Assembly (NCBI RefSeq): GCF_000009765.2
Contig: NC_003155.5
Location: 8,618,001-8,682,000 of the forward strand
DNA: 64,000 nt
Reading direction: 5' to 3'
From: Streptomyces avermitilis MA-4680 = NBRC 14893
GTDB lineage: Bacteria; Actinomycetota; Actinomycetes; Streptomycetales; Streptomycetaceae
This document shows positions 53,422 to 62,917 of this stretch, in pieces (the first letter of the stretch is position 1; each line of letters starts with the position of its first letter). The notes below the pieces were generated by a model that saw only the letters and a program-made list of their open reading frames with translations, searched no databases and was not told the origin of the DNA. The translations under genes and the position numbers were made by a program.

Positions 53422-54714
53422 GTGCGCATCTCCCGCAGAACCTTCGCCGCCGCTGCCGCCGTAGCCGTCGTCCTGCCGCTGAGCGCCTGCGGCTCAGGGG
53501 ACGACGGCGGCGGCTCGACGGACGCCTCGGGCAAGGTCGAGGGCACCATCACCTTCCAGACCTGGAACCTACGGGCCAACTTCAAGTCGTACTTCGAGGG
53601 CGTGGTCTCCGACTTCGAGAAGAAGTACCCGGACACCCAGGTGAAGTGGGTCGACCAGCCGGCCGAGGGCTACGCCGACAAGATCAGCGCGGACGCGGCC
53701 GGCGGCACCCTGCCCGACGTCGTCAACGTCTCGCCGGACCTGGTCGCGCCGCTCGCCAAGGCCGGGCTCGCGCTCGACCTCGACAAGGCGGCCGCGAAGT
53801 ACCGGAAGGAGTACCTGCCCGGCGCCTGGGCCAGCCACCGGATACCGGGCATGACCGGCACCTACGCCTTCCCCTGGTACCTCAACACCGGCCCGCTGTT
53901 CTACAACAAGAGCCTCTTCAAGGACGCCGGGCTCGACGCCTCGAAGCCCCCGAAGACCTACGACGAACTGTTCGCCGACGCCCTCCGGCTGGCGAAGAAG
54001 AGCAAGGGCGAGGTCGCCACGCTCGCCAACGTGCCCACCATCGAGGACTTCGGCCGCTACGGCGTCGAGCTGATGAACAAGGAAGGCACCGCCTTCGCCT
54101 TCAACGACACCAAGGGCGTCGAACTCCTCACCAAGTACAAGGAGTTGTACGACGCCAAGGCGCTCGACCCGCAAGTACTGACCGCCACCCCGGAGTCCTC
54201 CGGCAAGAAGTTCCTCACCGGGGCCGTCGCCATGAACCCGGGCAGCGCCCTGGACCTCGGAAACTTCAAGAAGCAGGCGCCCAACCTGTACAAGAACATC
54301 GGCATCACGGACCAGATCACCAGCACCGGCAAGGTGAACATGTACGTGATGGGGGTGATGGTCAACTCCCGTTCCCAGCGGAAGCCGGCCGCCGTCGCCT
54401 TCGCGCACTACGTGACCGACGCGCAGCGGCAGATGTCGTTCGCCAAGAAGGTCGCGATCTTCCCGAGCACCGCCGGCTCCCTCGACGACCCGTACTTCAC
54501 CAAGGAGGACGGCACGGACGAGACGCGGGTGCGGATCGCGGCCGCCGCATCCCTGAAGAACGCGGTCAATTACACGCCCGTACTGTTCAGCGAGCAGATG
54601 AAGACCGCGCTGCGCAACGAGGTCGCCAAGGCGCTCCAGGGCAAGGAGAGCCCCAAAGCGGCCCTTGACAACGCTGTCAAGGCGTGCGACCGGCTTCTTC
54701 AGCAGCAGGGCTGA
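53422..54714 (+). CDS. ABC transporter sugar-binding lipoprotein of the N-glycan-type locus
   Basis: 430 residues. A twin-arginine-like signal (RISRRTFAAAAAVAVVLPLSAC) ends in a lipobox, giving a lipid-anchored binding protein. The solute-binding fold follows (ITFQTWNLRANFKSYFEGVVSDFEKKYPDTQVKWVDQP, later WYLNTGPLFYNKSLFKDAGLDASK and GAVAMNPGSALDLG). The GTG at 53422 is preceded by AGAGGAGCCC. It begins the operon binding protein-permease-permease-GH5-GH85-GH38, so its ligand is expected to be the oligosaccharide released from high-mannose N-glycans. Confidence 0.93.
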   Translation: MRISRRTFAAAAAVAVVLPLSACGSGDDGGGSTDASGKVEGTITFQTWNLRANFKSYFEGVVSDFEKKYPDTQVKWVDQPAEGYADKISADAAGGTLPDVVNVSPDLVAPLAKAGLALDLDKAAAKYRKEYLPGAWASHRIPGMTGTYAFPWYLNTGPLFYNKSLFKDAGLDASKPPKTYDELFADALRLAKKSKGEVATLANVPTIEDFGRYGVELMNKEGTAFAFNDTKGVELLTKYKELYDAKALDPQVLTATPESSGKKFLTGAVAMNPGSALDLGNFKKQAPNLYKNIGITDQITSTGKVNMYVMGVMVNSRSQRKPAAVAFAHYVTDAQRQMSFAKKVAIFPSTAGSLDDPYFTKEDGTDETRVRIAAAASLKNAVNYTPVLFSEQMKTALRNEVAKALQGKESPKAALDNAVKACDRLLQQQG

Positions 54715-54720
54715 CGCGCC

Positions 54721-55614
54721 ATGGCGAGTTCCACCGTGTCGAGGGTGCGGCGCCATCTCCCCACCAGCCCCTGGCTGTTCGCCGCCCCCGGGCTGCTGGT
54801 CGTAGGCGTCTTCGTCCTCTATCCCTTCGTCTCCACGCTGGTCAACGCCTTCACCGACCGTCGGACGCTGATCCCCGGCCGGTTCGTGGGGCTCGCCAAC
54901 TTCCGCGAGCTGCTGCACGACGACATGTTCTGGATCGGGCTGCGCAACAGCGCACTGTACGTCCTCGGGGTGGTCCCCGCGCTCGTACTCCTGCCGCTGC
55001 TGCTCGCCCTGCTCGTCCAGAAGAACATCCCCGGCATCGGCTTCTTCCGGTCGGCCTTCTACACACCCGTGGTCGCGTCCATCGTGGTGGTCGGTCTGAT
55101 CTGGGTGTGGCTGCTGGACGAACGCGGCCTGGTGAACTCGCTGTTGGAGACGATCGGCGTCGGCAGGGTCGGCTTTCTCAGCGACCAGTGGCTGCTCCTG
55201 CTGAGCGCCATGGCCGTCACGGTCTGGAAGGGCCTCGGCTACTACATGATCATTTACCTGGCCGCGCTCGCCAACGTACCGCGTGAGCTGCACGAGGCCG
55301 CGGCGGTGGACGGGGCCGGGGCGGTACGCCGCTTCCTCACCGTGACCGTGCCCGCCGTCCGCTCCACGATGGTGCTGGTCGGCGCGCTCTCCTCGGTCGC
55401 CGCCTTCAAGGTCTTCTCCGAGGTGTACCTGATGGCGGGGCCCGACGGCGGCCCGGCGGGCGAGGACACCACGCTCGTGATGCTGGTCCAGCGCACCGGC
55501 ACCGGCCTGACCGGCCGCGTCGGCTACGCCTCCGCCATGTCCGTCGTCGTCTTCGTGGTCACCGTCGGGCTGATGCTGCTCGTGCTGCGTGCCGACCGGA
55601 AGGAGGAGGCGTGA
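54721..55614 (+). CDS. ABC sugar transporter permease (MalF-type)
   Basis: 297 residues. Six membrane helices from SPWLFAAPGLLVVGVFVLYPFVSTL on, with the EAA loop VPRELHEAAAVDGAGAVRRFLTVTVPAVRST. It partners the MalG-type permease behind it (GTGA overlap). The start is the ATG six bases after the binding-protein stop, with no ribosome site of its own, consistent with translational coupling. As with the first locus, no ATPase subunit is encoded nearby. Confidence 0.94.
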   Translation: MASSTVSRVRRHLPTSPWLFAAPGLLVVGVFVLYPFVSTLVNAFTDRRTLIPGRFVGLANFRELLHDDMFWIGLRNSALYVLGVVPALVLLPLLLALLVQKNIPGIGFFRSAFYTPVVASIVVVGLIWVWLLDERGLVNSLLETIGVGRVGFLSDQWLLLLSAMAVTVWKGLGYYMIIYLAALANVPRELHEAAAVDGAGAVRRFLTVTVPAVRSTMVLVGALSSVAAFKVFSEVYLMAGPDGGPAGEDTTLVMLVQRTGTGLTGRVGYASAMSVVVFVVTVGLMLLVLRADRKEEA

Positions 55615-56516
55615 GCGTCCTGGAGAAGGTACGACCCGTCCGGACACCGGCCGCCGCCCGGGAACCCCGGGCCACCGACGAGCACGGACGCCGGATCCGC
55701 GTCTGGGAACTGGCCCTGCGCTACCTGCTGTTGCTGGCCGTCCTCGCCCTCACCGTCGGCCCCTTCCTGTGGCAGCTGTCCACCTCGCTCAAGGGCCCGA
55801 CCGAGGACATCTTCAGCTCCCCGCCGAAGTTCCTGCCGGGCGATCCGACCCTGCACAACTATCAGCGGGTCGCCGACACCATCCCCGTCTGGGACTACGC
55901 GTTCAACTCGCTGAAGGTGGCCGCGGCCAACGTCGTCACCAACTGCGTGGGCTCGGCACTCGCCGGCTACGCGCTGGCCCGGTTGCGCTACCGGGGCCGG
56001 CGCGTGGCCACCCTGGTCTTCATCCTGGCGATGCTCGTGCCCGTGGAGGGCATCATCATCGCCCAGTTCACGACCATGCGGGAGCTCGGCCTGAACAACA
56101 CGCTGATCGGCGTGGTGCTGCCCGGCTGCATCGGCGCGATGAACGTCCTGCTGATGCGCAACGCCTTCCTCAACCTTCCCCACGAGATCGAGGAGGCCGC
56201 CTACGTCGACGGCGCGAACGCCTGGCAGCGGTTCCTGCGGATCGCGCTGCCGTCGGTGAAGGGCACCCTGGCCGTCGTCGCGATCTTCGCCTTCATGGGC
56301 GCCTGGGACGACTTCCTGTGGCCCCTGATCGTGCTCAGCGACCCCTCGAAGTTCACCCTGACCATCGGCCTCAACTATCTGCACGGCACCTTCGCCAACG
56401 ACGAACGCGTGGTCGCCGCGGGCACGGTCATCGCCGTGGCACCCCTGATCGCTCTCTTCGCCTGCCTCCAGCGGTACTTCTTCCGCGGCGTGGGCGAGGG
56501 CGCCGTCAAGGGCTGA
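55611..56516 (+). CDS. ABC sugar transporter permease (MalG-type)
   Basis: 301 residues. Six membrane helices beginning WELALRYLLLLAVLALTVGPFLW, EAA loop LPHEIEEAAYVDGANAWQRFLRIALPSVKG near residue 190, and a ~35-residue basic cytosolic leader. The GTG overlaps the preceding TGA by four bases. With the MalF-type subunit it forms the translocation pore. The cluster's three glycosidases follow on the same strand. Confidence 0.94.
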   Translation: MSVLEKVRPVRTPAAAREPRATDEHGRRIRVWELALRYLLLLAVLALTVGPFLWQLSTSLKGPTEDIFSSPPKFLPGDPTLHNYQRVADTIPVWDYAFNSLKVAAANVVTNCVGSALAGYALARLRYRGRRVATLVFILAMLVPVEGIIIAQFTTMRELGLNNTLIGVVLPGCIGAMNVLLMRNAFLNLPHEIEEAAYVDGANAWQRFLRIALPSVKGTLAVVAIFAFMGAWDDFLWPLIVLSDPSKFTLTIGLNYLHGTFANDERVVAAGTVIAVAPLIALFACLQRYFFRGVGEGAVKG

Positions 56517-56568
56517 CCCCGCCAGACCGGGCCGAACCCCCCGTCATCCCGATTCGCTAGGACCCCCC

Positions 56569-57801
56569 ATGCCCTCTGCCGTGCGCTTCGGCGTCAACTA
56601 CACCCCGAGCGTCGGGTGGTTCCACCACTGGCTCGACTTCGACCTCGACTCCGTGCGCGCCGACCTCGACTCGATCGCCGCACTGGGCCTCGACCACATC
56701 CGGGTCTTCCCGCTGTGGCCGTACTTCCAGCCCAACCGCACGCTGATCCGCCCGCGCGCCGTCGAGCAGCTCGTCGCGCTCGCCGACGCGGCCGCCGAGC
56801 GCGGGCTCGACGTCAACGTCGATGGACTGCAAGGCCACTTGTCGAGCTTCGACTTCCTGCCGGCCTGGACACAGACCTGGCACCGGCGGAACATCTTCAC
56901 CGATCCGACGGTCGTCGAGGGAGAGGCGGAGTACCTGCGCACCCTCGCCGCCGCGCTCGCCGACCGGCCGAACTTCATCGGCATGACGATCGGCAACGAG
57001 GTCAACCAGTTCGCGGCCGGGCCGCATCCCGACCCGGACCGCATCACCCCCGAGCAGGCGGGCGCGTGGCTGCGGCGCCTGCTCGCCGCGTGCGCGCAGG
57101 GCGCCCCCGGGAAGCTGCATCTGCACGCCTCGTACGACGCCGCCTGGTACCAGGACGACCAGCCCTTCACACCCGGACACTCCGCCCGTCTGGGGGACAT
57201 GACCGCCGTGCACTCCTGGGTGTTCAACGGCACGGCCCAGCGTCACGGCCGCACGGGCACCGCCACCGAGCACCACGCCGCCTACCTCGTCGAGCTGTCC
57301 AAGGCCTGGGCGGACGACCCGCGCCGCCCGGTCTGGGTCCAGGAGGTCGGCGCGCCCGCCCCGCTGATCCACGCCGAGCACGCCGCCGCGTTCACCGAGG
57401 CGACCGTCGCGGGCGTCCTCGACTGCACGGACGTGTGGGGCGTGACCTGGTGGTGCTCGCACGACGTGGCCCGCGACCTGGCCGATTTCCCCGAACTCGA
57501 GTACAGCCTCGGCCTGTTGACCAATGACCGGCAGCCCAAGCCCGCCGGGAGGACCCTCGCCCGGATCGTCAAGGAGCAGCGGCCGTACGCACCCGCCGTA
57601 CGCACCACCGCGCTGGTCGTCGACACCACCCCCGGCCGCTCCGTCTGCGCCCCCGGCGGCGCCGTCTTCGAGGCCTTCGCCCGGCTCACCGCCGACGGGG
57701 CCCGCCCCACCACCGTTCTCGCGAGCCGCGCCGACGACAAGGAACACCTCGCGGCCCGTGGCATCACCGCTGTCGTCACCCCCGATCAGGTCACCGAGTA
57801 G
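56569..57801 (+). CDS. GH5_18-like beta-mannosidase
   Basis: 410 residues, no signal peptide, so cytosolic. The TIM-barrel opening is RFGVNYTPSVGWFHHWLDFDLDSVRADLDSIAALGLDHIRVFPLWPYFQ. The acid/base glutamate is in MTIGNEVNQF and the nucleophile in RPVWVQEVGAPAP, the clan GH-A pattern. The closest characterised type known to me is the bifidobacterial GH5_18 beta-mannosidase, which cleaves Man-beta-1,4-GlcNAc from the N-glycan core. The gene lies directly behind the permeases and in front of the GH85 and GH38 genes, which supports that role. The C-terminal ~60 residues appear to be a small extra domain. A GH5 beta-mannanase-like activity is the alternative. Confidence 0.82.
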   Translation: MPSAVRFGVNYTPSVGWFHHWLDFDLDSVRADLDSIAALGLDHIRVFPLWPYFQPNRTLIRPRAVEQLVALADAAAERGLDVNVDGLQGHLSSFDFLPAWTQTWHRRNIFTDPTVVEGEAEYLRTLAAALADRPNFIGMTIGNEVNQFAAGPHPDPDRITPEQAGAWLRRLLAACAQGAPGKLHLHASYDAAWYQDDQPFTPGHSARLGDMTAVHSWVFNGTAQRHGRTGTATEHHAAYLVELSKAWADDPRRPVWVQEVGAPAPLIHAEHAAAFTEATVAGVLDCTDVWGVTWWCSHDVARDLADFPELEYSLGLLTNDRQPKPAGRTLARIVKEQRPYAPAVRTTALVVDTTPGRSVCAPGGAVFEAFARLTADGARPTTVLASRADDKEHLAARGITAVVTPDQVTE

Positions 57802-57830
57802 CCCGTCCCCACGACGATACGGAGCACACA

Positions 57831-59834
57831 GTGAACCTCAGCAGACGCACCGTCCTGCTCGCCGCGACCGGAGCGGCCGCCGGACTCGTCCCCGGCCTGT
57901 CCGGTACGGCGGGCGCGGCCACCCGCAACCTCCAGCCGTACGCCTCCTACTGGTACCCCGACTCGCTGCCCTCCGGCACCCCGGGCACCGGCATCACCTG
58001 GCGCAGCCTGAAGGCCTGGCGCGCCGAGAACGACACGGACCTGGCGTTCAACGCCGCCGCCGTGCCGCTCGCCGCCCGCTTCACCCCGACCCCCGCCAAC
58101 ACCACGGCCCGCTCGGGCCAGGCCCGCATCCAGTCCCTGGTCTCCTTCGGACCCACGTCGAGCAACCCCGCCCAGGGCGCGCCGACCGCCGACTACTACG
58201 CCCTGACCCACTGGTCGTACGTCGACGAACTCGTCTTCTGGGGCGGCTCGTCCGGTTAGGGACTGATCCTCGCCCCCAACGCCCCGATCGTGGACGCGGC
58301 CCACCGCCACGGGGTGCCCGTCCTCGGCAACATCTTCCTGCCGCCCGTCGCGTACGGCGGACAGTTGCAGTGGACGCGCGACCTGGTCCAGAAGGACGCG
58401 ACCGGGCACTACCCGCTCGCAGCCCAACTCGTCGCGGTCGCCGACGCGTACGGCTTCGACGGCTGGTTCGTCAACGCGGAGACGAGCGGCGGGAACACCG
58501 CCCTCGCCACCGACATGCGTGGGTTCCTACAGGAGCTGAAGGCGCTCGGCACGGCGAAGGGACAGCGCGTCACCTGGTACGACTCGATGACCGCGACCGG
58601 GTCGGTGAGCTGGCAGGGCGCCCTGAACAGCCAGAACCAGGCGTTCTTCCAGGCCGCCGACTCGATGTTCGTCGACTTCCGCTGGTCGAAGAGCACGCTG
58701 GCCTCCTCAGGCACGCTGGCCGGGCAACTCGGGCGCAGCCGATACGAGTTGTGGGCGGGCGTCGACGTCGAATCCAACGGAACGAGCACCTCGGTCAACT
58801 GGGACGCCATCGTCCCGTCCGCCTCCGCGCACGTCGTCTCGCTCGGTTTCTACAGGCCCGAGTGGACCCGCAACCACCTGCCCGCGAACCGCACACCCGG
58901 CGACTTCCACGCGGCCGACGACCTGTTCTGGACGGGCGCGTCCCTCGACCCCGCGAAGCCGAACACGACCGCGAGCTGGCGCGCCCCCGCGCTGCGCGTC
59001 GCCGACCGCTCGACCGTCGACTCGCTGCCCTTCGCGACCGTCTTCAACACCGGCCATGGACTGAAGTGGTACGAGGGCGGCGAGGTCACCTCGGACACGG
59101 CCTGGAACCACCTCGGACTCCAGGACCGCCTGCCCTCCCGCCGCTGGATCGTCCGGACGAGCGGCGCGCGGCCGTCCGTCACCTTCGACTTCGCCGACGC
59201 CTGGCGCGGCGGCAGCAGCGTGCTGGTCGCCGGCACCCTCGGCGCGCCGGCCACCCTGGACCTGTACGAGACCCGGTTGCCGGTCGGTTCCTCCGAGACG
59301 GTCGTCGAGCTGACCCATCGCACCGACGCGGGCAGCGCCCAGATCGAGCTGGCGGTCGCCACCGCCGAGCCGAGCGCCCCCGGGCAGGCGCCGTCGTACA
59401 CCTACTTCCCGGTGAGTTCAGGCGACGGCTGGGGGACCTCGACCGTACGGCTGACGGGTCTGTCGGGCACCGTACGCACGCTGGCCGTACGGCTCACCGG
59501 GAGCGGCTCCCCGGTGAGATGGCGGCTCGGCGCGCTCGCCGTCAAGAACGCCCCGGCGGAGCCTGCCGCCCCCACCGGTCTGCGCGTCACCGACGCCGAC
59601 GGCGGCAGCCTGCGCTTCTCCTGGCAGCCCGCGGCCGGGGAGGTACGCCACTACGAGCTGCACCGCGTCCTCGCCGACGGCACACGCCGCTTCCTCGGCG
59701 GCACCTGCCAGTGCGCGTACTACGTCGCCGGGCTCGCGGCCGAGCAGGGCGAGAGCGCCGCACGGTTCGAACTGCGCGCGGTAGGGGAGCTCTACACCGA
59801 ATCGACCGCCACCACGACCACCCACCCCTGGTAG
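57831..59834 (+). pseudogene. GH85 endo-beta-N-acetylglucosaminidase with one in-frame TAG stop
   Basis: An uninterrupted frame of 667 codons except for TAG at 58257-58259 (codon 143). A Tat-like signal (SRRTVLLAATGAAAGLVPG) is followed by the GH85 catalytic region: WSYVDELVFWGGSSG, then TAG, then GLILAPNAPIVDAAHRHGVPVLGNIFLPP, DGWFVNAETSGGN with the catalytic Glu at codon 217 (N-A-E), and a beta-sandwich plus fibronectin-like C-terminus. Homologues typically have Glu at this point, and GAG to TAG is a single change. Both sides stay in the same frame. As read, only a 142-residue fragment without the active site would be made. GH85 cleaves the chitobiose core to free high-mannose N-glycans outside the cell. 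Confidence 0.88.
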
Positions 59835-59863
59835 CCAGCACCCTCACCCCACGGAGCACTCCC

Positions 59864-62800
59864 ATGCATGACGACCGCACCCTGGTCGAAGCCCGCCTCC
59901 GGCGCGTTCTCGACGAGCGCATCCGCCCCGCCGTGTACCCCGAGTCCGTACCGCTGGAGGTGGCGGTGTGGCACGCGCCGGACGAGCCGGTGCCGGTCGC
60001 CGAAGGGCTCGCCGCCCCGGTCGGCCCGATCGCGGCGGGCGCACGCTGGGGTGCTCCCTGGGGCACCAGCTGGTTCCGCGTCACCGGGACCGTCCCCGAG
60101 GCCTGGGCCGGCAAGACCGTCGAGGCCCTGCTGGACCTCGGCTTCGACGAGAACATGCCCGGCTTCCAGTGCGAGGGGCTCGTCTACCGTCCCGACGGCA
60201 CCCCGGTGAAGGGCCTCAACCCGCGCAACCAGTGGGTGCGGATCGGCGCACCCGTCGAGGGCGGGGAAGAGGTCCGGCTGCACATCGAGGCGGCGTCCAA
60301 CCCCGTGATCCTCGACTACCACCCGTTCAGGCCGACCCAGTTGGGCGACAAGGAGACGGCGGGCAGTGAGCCGCAGTACAGGCTGGAGCGCATGGATCTC
60401 GCCGTCTTCGACGAGACGGTGTGGCAGCTCGTCATCGACCTCGAGGTCCTCGGCGAGCTGATGGCCGAACTGCCGGTGGAGTCGGCGCGCCGCTGGGACC
60501 TCCTGCGCGCGGTGGAGCGGGCGCTCGACGCGGTCGATCTCCAGAACGTCAACGGCACGGCGGCAGCGGCGCGCGCCCGGCTCGAAGGGGTGCTCGCGGA
60601 ACCCGCCGTGCCCTCCGCGCACCACATCAGCGCCGTCGGCCATGCGCACATCGACTCGGCCTGGCTGTGGCCGCTGCGCGAGACGGTGCGCAAGGTGGCG
60701 CGGACGACCTCCAACATGACCGCGCTGATCGAGGACGAGCCCGACTTCGTCTTCGCCATGTCGCAGGCGCAGCAGTGGGCCTGGGTGAAGGAGCACCGGC
60801 CCGAGGTGTGGGCGCGGGTGAAGAAGGCCGTGGCCGAGGGACGGTTCGTGCCGGCCGGCGGTATGTGGGTCGAGTCGGACACGAACATGCCGGGATCCGA
60901 GGCGATGGCCCGTCAGTTCGTGCACGGCAAGCGGTTCTTCCTCGACGAGTTCGGCATCGAGAACGACGAGGCCTGGCTGCCCGACACGTTCGGCTTCGCG
61001 GCCGGACTGCCCCAGATCATCAAGGCGGCGGGCTCCAAGTGGCTGCTGACGCAGAAGATCTCGTGGTCGCAGACCAACAAGTTCCCCCACCACACCTTCC
61101 GGTGGGAGGGCATCGACGGAACGCGGATCTTCACCCACTTCCCGCCCGTCGACACCTACAACTGCTCCATGAAGGGCAGCGAGATCGCCCACGCGGCACG
61201 CAACTTCAAGGACAAGGGAGTGGCCCGGCACTCGCTCGCGCCCACCGGCTGGGGCGACGGAGGCGGCGGCACGACCCGCGAGATGATCGCCAAGGCGGCC
61301 AGGCTCCGCGATCTCGAAGGCTCGGCGACGGTCGCCTGGGAGACACCCGCGAAGTTCTTCGAGCAGGCCGAGGCCGAATATCCCGACCCGCCCGTCTGGG
61401 TCGGCGAGCTGTACCTCGAACTGCACCGCGCCACACTCACCAGCCAGGCGAAGACCAAGCAGGGCAACCGCCGCAGCGAACACCTCCTGCGCGAGGCGGA
61501 ACTCTGGGCGGCCACCGCGGCGGTCCGCACCGGATTCCCTTACCCGTACGAGGAGTTGGACCGTATCTGGAAGACGGTGCTGCTCCACCAGTTCCACGAC
61601 ATCCTGCCCGGCTCGTCCATCGCGTGGGTGCACCGGGAGGCCAGGAAGACGTACGAGAAGGTCGCCGAGGAGCTGAACGGCGTCATCGACGCCGCGCAGC
61701 GCGCGCTGGCCGGCGAGGGGACGACGCCGCTCGTCTTCAACTCGGCGCCGCACACCCGTGACGGGGTGCCCGCCGGCGGTGCGCGGACCCCGGCCGTCGG
61801 GGGCGAGTGCGCGCTCGTGCCCCGCGCGGACGGCGGTTATGTCATGGAGAACGGGCGGCTGCGGGTCGAGATCGACGCACACGGACTCGTGGTCTCCGCC
61901 TTCGACCTCGCCGCGGACCGCGAGACCGTCGCACCGGGCCGGCCGGCGAACCTGCTCCAGCTGCACCCCGACTTCCCCAACATGTGGGACGCCTGGGACG
62001 TCGACGAGTTCTACCGCAACACGGTGACCGACCTGGTCGACGCCGACGAGATCGCCCCCGGTGAGGACGGCGTCTCGGTGCGGATCGTCCGGACCTTCGG
62101 CGCGTCCCGTGTCACCCAGGTGCTGTCGCTCGCGCCGGGGGAGTGGCGGCTGGACATCGATACCGAGGTCGACTGGCACGAGACCGAGAAGTTCCTGAAG
62201 CTCGCCTTCCCGCTCGACGTGCACGCGGAACGCTACGCGTCCGAGACCCAGTTCGGGCACTTCTTCCGGCCGACGCACACCAACACGTCCTGGGAGGCCG
62301 CCAAGTTCGAGGCGTGCAACCACCGGTTCGTGCACATGGAGGAGCCCGGCTGGGGTGTCGCGGTCGTCAACGACTCGACGTACGGCCACGACGTGACCCG
62401 TACCGTGCGCGACGACGGCGGTACGACCACCACGGTGCGTGTCTCGCTGCTGCGGGCCCCGCGCTTCCCGGACCCCGAGACCGACCAGGGCGTGCACCGG
62501 TTCCGACACGCTCTGGTGCCCGGCGCCGGGATCGGGGACGCCGTGCGTGAGGGCTGGCGGATCAACGTGCCGGAGCGGAAGGTCACCGGCGGGCGGGAGG
62601 TGACGCCGCTGCTGGCCGTCACCCAGGACGCGGTCGTGGTGACCGCGGTCAAGCTGGCCGACGACGGCAGCGGTGACGTGGTCGTCCGCTTCCACGAGTC
62701 CCGCGGCGGCCGGACCCGGGCCACGCTCAAGGCCGGCTTCGAGGTCGCGGCGGTCTCGGTGACGGACCTGCTGGAACGCCCGCTGGCGGACGCACGGGAG

Positions 62801-62878
62801 CCGGCCGTGGACGGCGACCGCATCACGCTGTCGCTGCGTCCCTTCGAACTGGTGACGCTCCGCCTCCGGCGCGCCTGA
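59864..62878 (+). CDS. GH38 alpha-mannosidase
   Basis: 1004 residues. The metal-binding and catalytic motifs of GH38 are visible: VGHAHIDSAWLWPLRETVRKVART (HXD), WLPDTFGFAAGLPQI with the nucleophile Asp, and LLHQFHDILPGSSIAWVHREA. The N-terminal ~230 residues are the usual beta-rich lead domain. There is no signal peptide, so it acts on imported oligosaccharides in the cytosol. It is the last gene of the importer-GH5-GH85-GH38 operon; the ATG follows CACGGAGCAC. Together these genes encode stepwise trimming of alpha-mannose and beta-mannose from N-glycans. Confidence 0.94.
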   Translation: MHDDRTLVEARLRRVLDERIRPAVYPESVPLEVAVWHAPDEPVPVAEGLAAPVGPIAAGARWGAPWGTSWFRVTGTVPEAWAGKTVEALLDLGFDENMPGFQCEGLVYRPDGTPVKGLNPRNQWVRIGAPVEGGEEVRLHIEAASNPVILDYHPFRPTQLGDKETAGSEPQYRLERMDLAVFDETVWQLVIDLEVLGELMAELPVESARRWDLLRAVERALDAVDLQNVNGTAAAARARLEGVLAEPAVPSAHHISAVGHAHIDSAWLWPLRETVRKVARTTSNMTALIEDEPDFVFAMSQAQQWAWVKEHRPEVWARVKKAVAEGRFVPAGGMWVESDTNMPGSEAMARQFVHGKRFFLDEFGIENDEAWLPDTFGFAAGLPQIIKAAGSKWLLTQKISWSQTNKFPHHTFRWEGIDGTRIFTHFPPVDTYNCSMKGSEIAHAARNFKDKGVARHSLAPTGWGDGGGGTTREMIAKAARLRDLEGSATVAWETPAKFFEQAEAEYPDPPVWVGELYLELHRATLTSQAKTKQGNRRSEHLLREAELWAATAAVRTGFPYPYEELDRIWKTVLLHQFHDILPGSSIAWVHREARKTYEKVAEELNGVIDAAQRALAGEGTTPLVFNSAPHTRDGVPAGGARTPAVGGECALVPRADGGYVMENGRLRVEIDAHGLVVSAFDLAADRETVAPGRPANLLQLHPDFPNMWDAWDVDEFYRNTVTDLVDADEIAPGEDGVSVRIVRTFGASRVTQVLSLAPGEWRLDIDTEVDWHETEKFLKLAFPLDVHAERYASETQFGHFFRPTHTNTSWEAAKFEACNHRFVHMEEPGWGVAVVNDSTYGHDVTRTVRDDGGTTTTVRVSLLRAPRFPDPETDQGVHRFRHALVPGAGIGDAVREGWRINVPERKVTGGREVTPLLAVTQDAVVVTAVKLADDGSGDVVVRFHESRGGRTRATLKAGFEVAAVSVTDLLERPLADAREPAVDGDRITLSLRPFELVTLRLRRA

Positions 62879-62917
62879 CACTCCCTCGGTGCTGCGGACC
62901 CACTTTCGCAACAGGCC

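Noticed and set aside
57831..59834. Programmed TAG read-through or pyrrolysine in GH85
   Set aside because: No pyl genes or read-through context are visible and the stop replaces an ordinary Glu codon by one base; a point mutation is simpler.
59792..62911. Minus-strand 1039-residue frame opposite the GH38 gene
   Set aside because: Same antisense artefact; the plus strand has full GH38 catalytic motifs and a ribosome site.
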